From Clostridium sp. CAG:1219 (lineage in GTDB: Bacteria; Bacillota; Clostridia; TANB77; CAG-465), in the NCBI GenBank assembly GCA_000433335.1, contig HF996748.1:3186-20855 (forward strand): 17,670 nt of DNA, read 5' to 3'. Shown here in pieces: positions 14,389 through 17,670 of this stretch. The translations under genes and the position numbers were made by a program. Within the stretch, counting starts at the first letter, position 1, and each line of letters starts with the position of its first letter. Under the pieces are notes generated by a model. It made no database searches, was not told the DNA's origin, and worked only from the letters and a program-made list of their open reading frames with translations.

Positions 14389-16116
14389 TTATTCTATTAC
14401 TGGAGGAATAAAATTTTCAATGGCATTTCTTAATTTTGGATGATGAATCACAAAATGGATAGAAGGACTTTTGTTTTTAGAAATCATAACCCAATGCTTT
14501 TCTAAAATCAAAATTTGAATATTTTTAAATATATGATGATGATTGAATGATAATTTATAATTAGTATTATTTTTCGCATATTCTTTTGTTAACTTTAAAT
14601 GTTCTAAATAATCTTCATAAGTATAATAAATTTCAGTCTCAAAAAAGCTATCAGCAAGAAAAAGTGAAAGAGGAGATTTTATAAATTCTTCTTTAGAAAT
14701 TTCTACTATTTCATCTTCAAATATATCTGTTTGTAATGTATTATCAATAATTTCCTTTTGTTCCTGTATTGAAAACTGTATATGTTTAATATCTTCATTG
14801 GAAACCTTATTTCGTTTTAAAATTTTCATAAGCAATTCATCAGGTATTGTATGAATAGGCAAAGACGATAGTATTCTTCTACGATTTCCCTTTATATTAG
14901 CACTTGCTGTAATAAAAGAGCTATATGAATTTCTATTTTCTATTTTATAAATTTCCATAAGGGGAGTGGCTTTGCTTAATAGACATTCGGATTTTGTTTT
15001 ATAATATGAAATATCATTTTTATTAGTAGTTAAAGTATATTTACCCTTATTATGATATCCGTTAATACATTCTCCAAAAAGTGCAACTGTACCAGATACA
15101 TAATTGAAATGGCAATATATATTATCTTGTAATCCTTTAAAATAGTATGGAGAAACTTGCCCTGTCATATAAATTGGAATCCAACTTTCTAATCCTAACA
15201 TCATTTCATTAAAAGGTCTATCAAGATTGTGAATAATATTTAAGTGAAACCCCTTTTTTAAAGTCATTGCAATAGCAAACATCCACTTTTTACCAAACTC
15301 TACATCTTGTGCCATATCTTCCATAGGCATATCACTACACATAAAAATAGGATCAATATTTTTAGATAAAACAGTCGCTTTAAAAAAGTCTAATTCACCT
15401 TTTTTCATTTCTTCTATGCCATAATATGTTTTAGATATTGCCTTATAAAAAGGAACAAAAGGAACCTTCATTTCATCAAAATGTATAGCTTTTATATACT
15501 CATTTAAATCAAATTTATCTAAATTTGTTAGAAAACCATCTATATAGTTATGAGAGGGAGTAGAATTAGTAGTAAACCAATTAAATAGCTTATTAAAATA
15601 GTTAAGATTATTTTCTAACTCCTCTAAAGTAGAATTTATAAGAAGTGCAACAGCCTTTTTATCATCATCAGATTTACATTTCTTTACAATAAAATTACAT
15701 ACATCTGTAGCAAAATCTTTAGGATGCGTTGGGCTTCTATTACCAGTACGAATTTTAGAAAGAAGCGAAGCGTCATAACTAGTTAAGCGAGACAATTCAG
15801 ACATATTAATATTTAAAGTCGTAATAAGCTCATTAAAATTTTTACTTAACTGTTCAAAATCAATAGAAATATCATTTAAAGTATCAGATAAAGTAATATA
15901 AATTTCTTCTTTAGTGGTATTTATTTTTTTCATAGCAGATAATTTGTATAAACCATCTGCAAGTTGATCTAATTGTTTACTTTTTAAAGTTGGCGTTCTA
16001 TCTCCTCTGCGATAACGGCTAATCACAGAAGTTGTTAATCCAGAAGTAATCACAAGATCTTTTGTGGAACACTCGAGTTGTCTTAGATATTCATTTAATT
16101 GTTCATTAAAAGTCAT
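14389..16116 (-). CDS. Large regulator with two XRE-like HTH repeats, unknown C-terminal domain
   Basis: The 575-residue protein begins with two similar XRE/Cro-type helix-turn-helix units: SGLTTSVISRYRRGDRTPT (25-43) and TSYDASLLSKIRTGNRSPT (112-130), both with the typical S-x-I/L-S-R/K-x-R-x-G-x-R-x-P core. An apparent internal duplication therefore forms residues 1-150. The remaining 425 residues show no motif I can name. One conserved-looking part is GFHLNIIHNLDRPFNEMMLG followed by LESWIPIYMTGQ in the middle. There is no membrane segment. GGAGG (16123-16127) sets the ATG at 16116. A TTG further upstream overlaps that site. It diverges from the surface-protein gene, which it may control. 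No terminator was found after it. The IS remnant lies there. Confidence 0.85.
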   Translation of the reverse strand: MTFNEQLNEYLRQLECSTKDLVITSGLTTSVISRYRRGDRTPTLKSKQLDQLADGLYKLSAMKKINTTKEEIYITLSDTLNDISIDFEQLSKNFNELITTLNINMSELSRLTSYDASLLSKIRTGNRSPTHPKDFATDVCNFIVKKCKSDDDKKAVALLINSTLEELENNLNYFNKLFNWFTTNSTPSHNYIDGFLTNLDKFDLNEYIKAIHFDEMKVPFVPFYKAISKTYYGIEEMKKGELDFFKATVLSKNIDPIFMCSDMPMEDMAQDVEFGKKWMFAIAMTLKKGFHLNIIHNLDRPFNEMMLGLESWIPIYMTGQVSPYYFKGLQDNIYCHFNYVSGTVALFGECINGYHNKGKYTLTTNKNDISYYKTKSECLLSKATPLMEIYKIENRNSYSSFITASANIKGNRRRILSSLPIHTIPDELLMKILKRNKVSNEDIKHIQFSIQEQKEIIDNTLQTDIFEDEIVEISKEEFIKSPLSLFLADSFFETEIYYTYEDYLEHLKLTKEYAKNNTNYKLSFNHHHIFKNIQILILEKHWVMISKNKSPSIHFVIHHPKLRNAIENFIPPVIE

Positions 16117-16146
16117 AAAAAACCTCCATATCAATAATTCAAATTT

Positions 16147-16152
16147 ATTATA
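16147..16152 (-). promoter_or_regulatory. -10 element of the dual-HTH regulator gene
   Basis: A perfect TATAAT on the minus strand lies 31 nt before the start codon at 16116. No acceptable -35 is present at 16-18 bp spacing, so activity may depend on an activator or be weak. Confidence 0.45.
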
Positions 16153-16183
16153 CTATATCATAAAAGCATATAAAAAAACAATC

Positions 16184-16208
16184 GCCAAATTGTCATTGAA
16201 ATATTGGC
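16184..16208. promoter_or_regulatory. Inverted repeat GCCAA-N15-TTGGC between divergent genes (weak operator candidate)
   Basis: GCCAA (16184-16188) and TTGGC (16204-16208) form a short dyad midway between the regulator and surface-protein promoters. The arms are only 5 bp, so chance is a real alternative, but they are the only G/C clusters in an otherwise A/T-rich 160-bp region. Confidence 0.3.
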
Positions 16209-16235
16209 AAAAATTAAAGACTTATAACTGTGATA

Positions 16236-16244
16236 TGTTAAAAT
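16236..16244 (+). promoter_or_regulatory. Extended -10 element of the surface-protein gene
   Basis: TGT-TAAAAT (16236-16244) is an extended -10 located 35 nt before the ATG at 16279. The -35 region (AAAGAC at 17-bp spacing) does not fit consensus. Confidence 0.45.
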
Positions 16245-16278
16245 AGAAATGAAAAGTTAGAGGGAGGAGGGAAAAGTT

Positions 16279-17670
16279 ATGAAGAAAAGTAAAATATTTA
16301 TTGTTGCTGTAGTAATGTTTTTGGTTACTATGTGTATGGCTCCAATAACAGTATTTGCAGATACAGAAACTCTAGATTTGAGCAATGCAAATATAGATAT
16401 TGAAGGTGTAAAAGCAGATTATACTGTTGGAGATAAGCCAAAAGCAACTGCTTATAAATGTGATCCATGGGAGGGGCTATATGATATAGAGTACGAATAC
16501 TGGGAAGAAATGGAAACTAATGAAGATGGAGAAGAGGTTCCTGTAAAATTTTGGTACTCTGATGAAACAAAAAATAATGCTCTAGCACAAGATAAAAAAA
16601 TAACATCTTTTGAAGAAGGAAAAACTTATATGTATAGTATTTGGCTTAAAGCAAAAGATGGAAATAAATTTGGAGATAAAACTACAGTAAGAGTAAGTGG
16701 CTCGGGAGTATCTGTAGAAAATGCAAAGGCACCTGTTTTGAATGACACAACACTTTTTATACCTGCAATAAAAATAATAAAACCTACAAAAAATGTTGAA
16801 TTGAAAAAAATTGATGTTATAGAATTAAATGATGCAACAATCAGTTTTAATGTAGGTGATAAACCTGTATTTACAGGAAAAACACCTGATAATGCTCCAT
16901 ATATATATCAATTTGAATGTTGGCAAGATAAAAATGGTGCTGGTATAACATCTGCTGAATTCTTCAATAAAGGCTATGAAAACCAAATTACTGCTTTTGA
17001 AAGTGGAAAAGAATATAAGTATATTTTATATTTTAAATCTGCAGAAGGATATACTTTTACAAGAGATACTAAATTAAAAATAAACGGTAAGTATTATAAT
17101 TATACTGTATCTGATTGGGAAAAAGAGACAGATATTAATGAATTTCAAACGACGTGGAGAATGTACCCAGATTTAATAATGATACCCACATCTTCAAAAC
17201 CTAGTCAAGATAATGTAAAAGAAATCGAAAGCACAGGAGATATAAAAGCAAAAGTTAAATTCGAAGAAGAAGTTAGCAAAAACTATAAATTAGATATTAA
17301 ACAAATTGAAATAAGTAAAAAATTATCAGATAAAAATGTTAAGTATTTAGTTGATATTAATATTCTTGATAATAATAATCAAATAGTTAAAATTAGTGAT
17401 ACTAAAATGAAAATAAGAATTGCATTACCAGAAGACTTAAAAGGATTTAGCAAATATGAAGTAGTATATATTTCAAATGATGAAATAAAAGAAACTTTGC
17501 CAGCAACAGTAGAAGATGGATATATAGTATTTGAAACATCACATTTAAGCCAATATGGAATTGTGGCAACAAATGTTGAAGAAAAAACAGAACAAGTTAA
17601 AAATGAAACAAACAATCCAAAAACAGGAGATAATATAACAACAAGTGTAATGCTATTTGTTGCTTCTATA
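16279..17670 (+). CDS. Sortase-anchored surface protein with two Ig-like repeats (3' end cut by window)
   Basis: The frame is open from an ATG preceded by GGGAGGAGGG (16262-16271) to the window edge (464 codons, no stop). Residues 1-27 are a signal peptide: MKKSK, a hydrophobic core, and VFA before the probable cleavage after A27. Two similar domains of about 100 residues follow: one with VGDKP at 50-54 and ITSFEEGKTYMYSIWLKAKDG (108-128, written here in part as ITSFEEGKTYMYS), and one with VGDKP at 192-196 and ITAFESGKEYKYILYFKSAEG (partly ITAFESGKEYKY, 237-248). A third, ZU5-like region (315-430) ends in SHLSQYGI. NNPKTGDN (445-452) is a sortase motif, followed by the start of a hydrophobic segment (TTSVMLFVASI). 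The mature protein is thus attached to peptidoglycan, and only the anchor helix and basic tail are missing. Ligand unknown. Confidence 0.88.
   Translation, partial: MKKSKIFIVAVVMFLVTMCMAPITVFADTETLDLSNANIDIEGVKADYTVGDKPKATAYKCDPWEGLYDIEYEYWEEMETNEDGEEVPVKFWYSDETKNNALAQDKKITSFEEGKTYMYSIWLKAKDGNKFGDKTTVRVSGSGVSVENAKAPVLNDTTLFIPAIKIIKPTKNVELKKIDVIELNDATISFNVGDKPVFTGKTPDNAPYIYQFECWQDKNGAGITSAEFFNKGYENQITAFESGKEYKYILYFKSAEGYTFTRDTKLKINGKYYNYTVSDWEKETDINEFQTTWRMYPDLIMIPTSSKPSQDNVKEIESTGDIKAKVKFEEEVSKNYKLDIKQIEISKKLSDKNVKYLVDINILDNNNQIVKISDTKMKIRIALPEDLKGFSKYEVVYISNDEIKETLPATVEDGYIVFETSHLSQYGIVATNVEEKTEQVKNETNNPKTGDNITTSVMLFVASI

Noticed and set aside
14197..14433. A 78-codon open frame as a separate gene
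   Set aside because: It reads the transposase tail in one frame, then passes through the frameshift and out across the IS terminus into the regulator 3' end. It has no ribosome site.
16064..16246. A 60-codon plus-strand frame across the regulator start
   Set aside because: It overlaps the opposite strand of the regulator's first codons, has no ribosome site and runs through the divergent promoter region.

Overview
The window is about 70% A+T by eye. It carries Gram-positive features: strong AGGAGG-type ribosome binding sites, sigma-A type promoters, Rho-independent terminators and a sortase-anchored surface protein. Tryptophan is encoded by TGG and at least two genes end in TGA, so the standard bacterial code applies and Mycoplasma-type recoding does not. 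The best guess is a low-GC Bacillota, probably a gut Clostridia-like lineage. I cannot name a genus.

Layout. (1) 1-6522, plus strand: a lower-glycolysis cluster, pgk - unknown membrane-anchored protein - tpiA - gpmI - unknown zinc-ribbon/coiled-coil protein - eno, closed by a strong terminator. An imperfect hairpin precedes pgk, and a good internal promoter lies at the end of tpiA, ahead of gpmI. (2) 6620-8417: a separate unit with a 32-codon ORF overlapping the start of a 536-residue predicted coiled-coil protein of unknown function. (3) 8421-10150: mscS-tdk (MscS-type channel and thymidine kinase), ended by a bidirectional terminator whose loop contains the tdk stop codon. (4) 10149-11926, minus strand: three consecutive small genes (167, 167 and 183 aa) that share a helix-turn-helix and flanking motifs and look like a diverged tandem family. 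(5) 11975-14069: the third of these genes and rnj (RNase J with a long basic N-terminal extension) diverge from two back-to-back promoters that flank a 9-bp inverted repeat. (6) 14070-14388: a terminator-like hairpin and the decayed 3' end of an IS3-family (IS150-like) element. (7) 14389-17670: a 575-aa regulator with two XRE-like HTH repeats (minus strand), diverging from a sortase-anchored surface protein with two Ig-like repeats, which runs off the window only a few residues from its expected end.

Together, the glycolytic enzymes Pgk, TpiA, GpmI and Eno cover the interconversion of triose phosphates and the steps from 1,3-bisphosphoglycerate to phosphoenolpyruvate. The gap (GAPDH) gene is expected just upstream but is not in the window. 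The most unusual parts are the small HTH-protein array with its mirror-image promoter pair at rnj, the two unknown genes embedded among glycolytic genes, and the coupled 32-aa ORF/coiled-coil pair.
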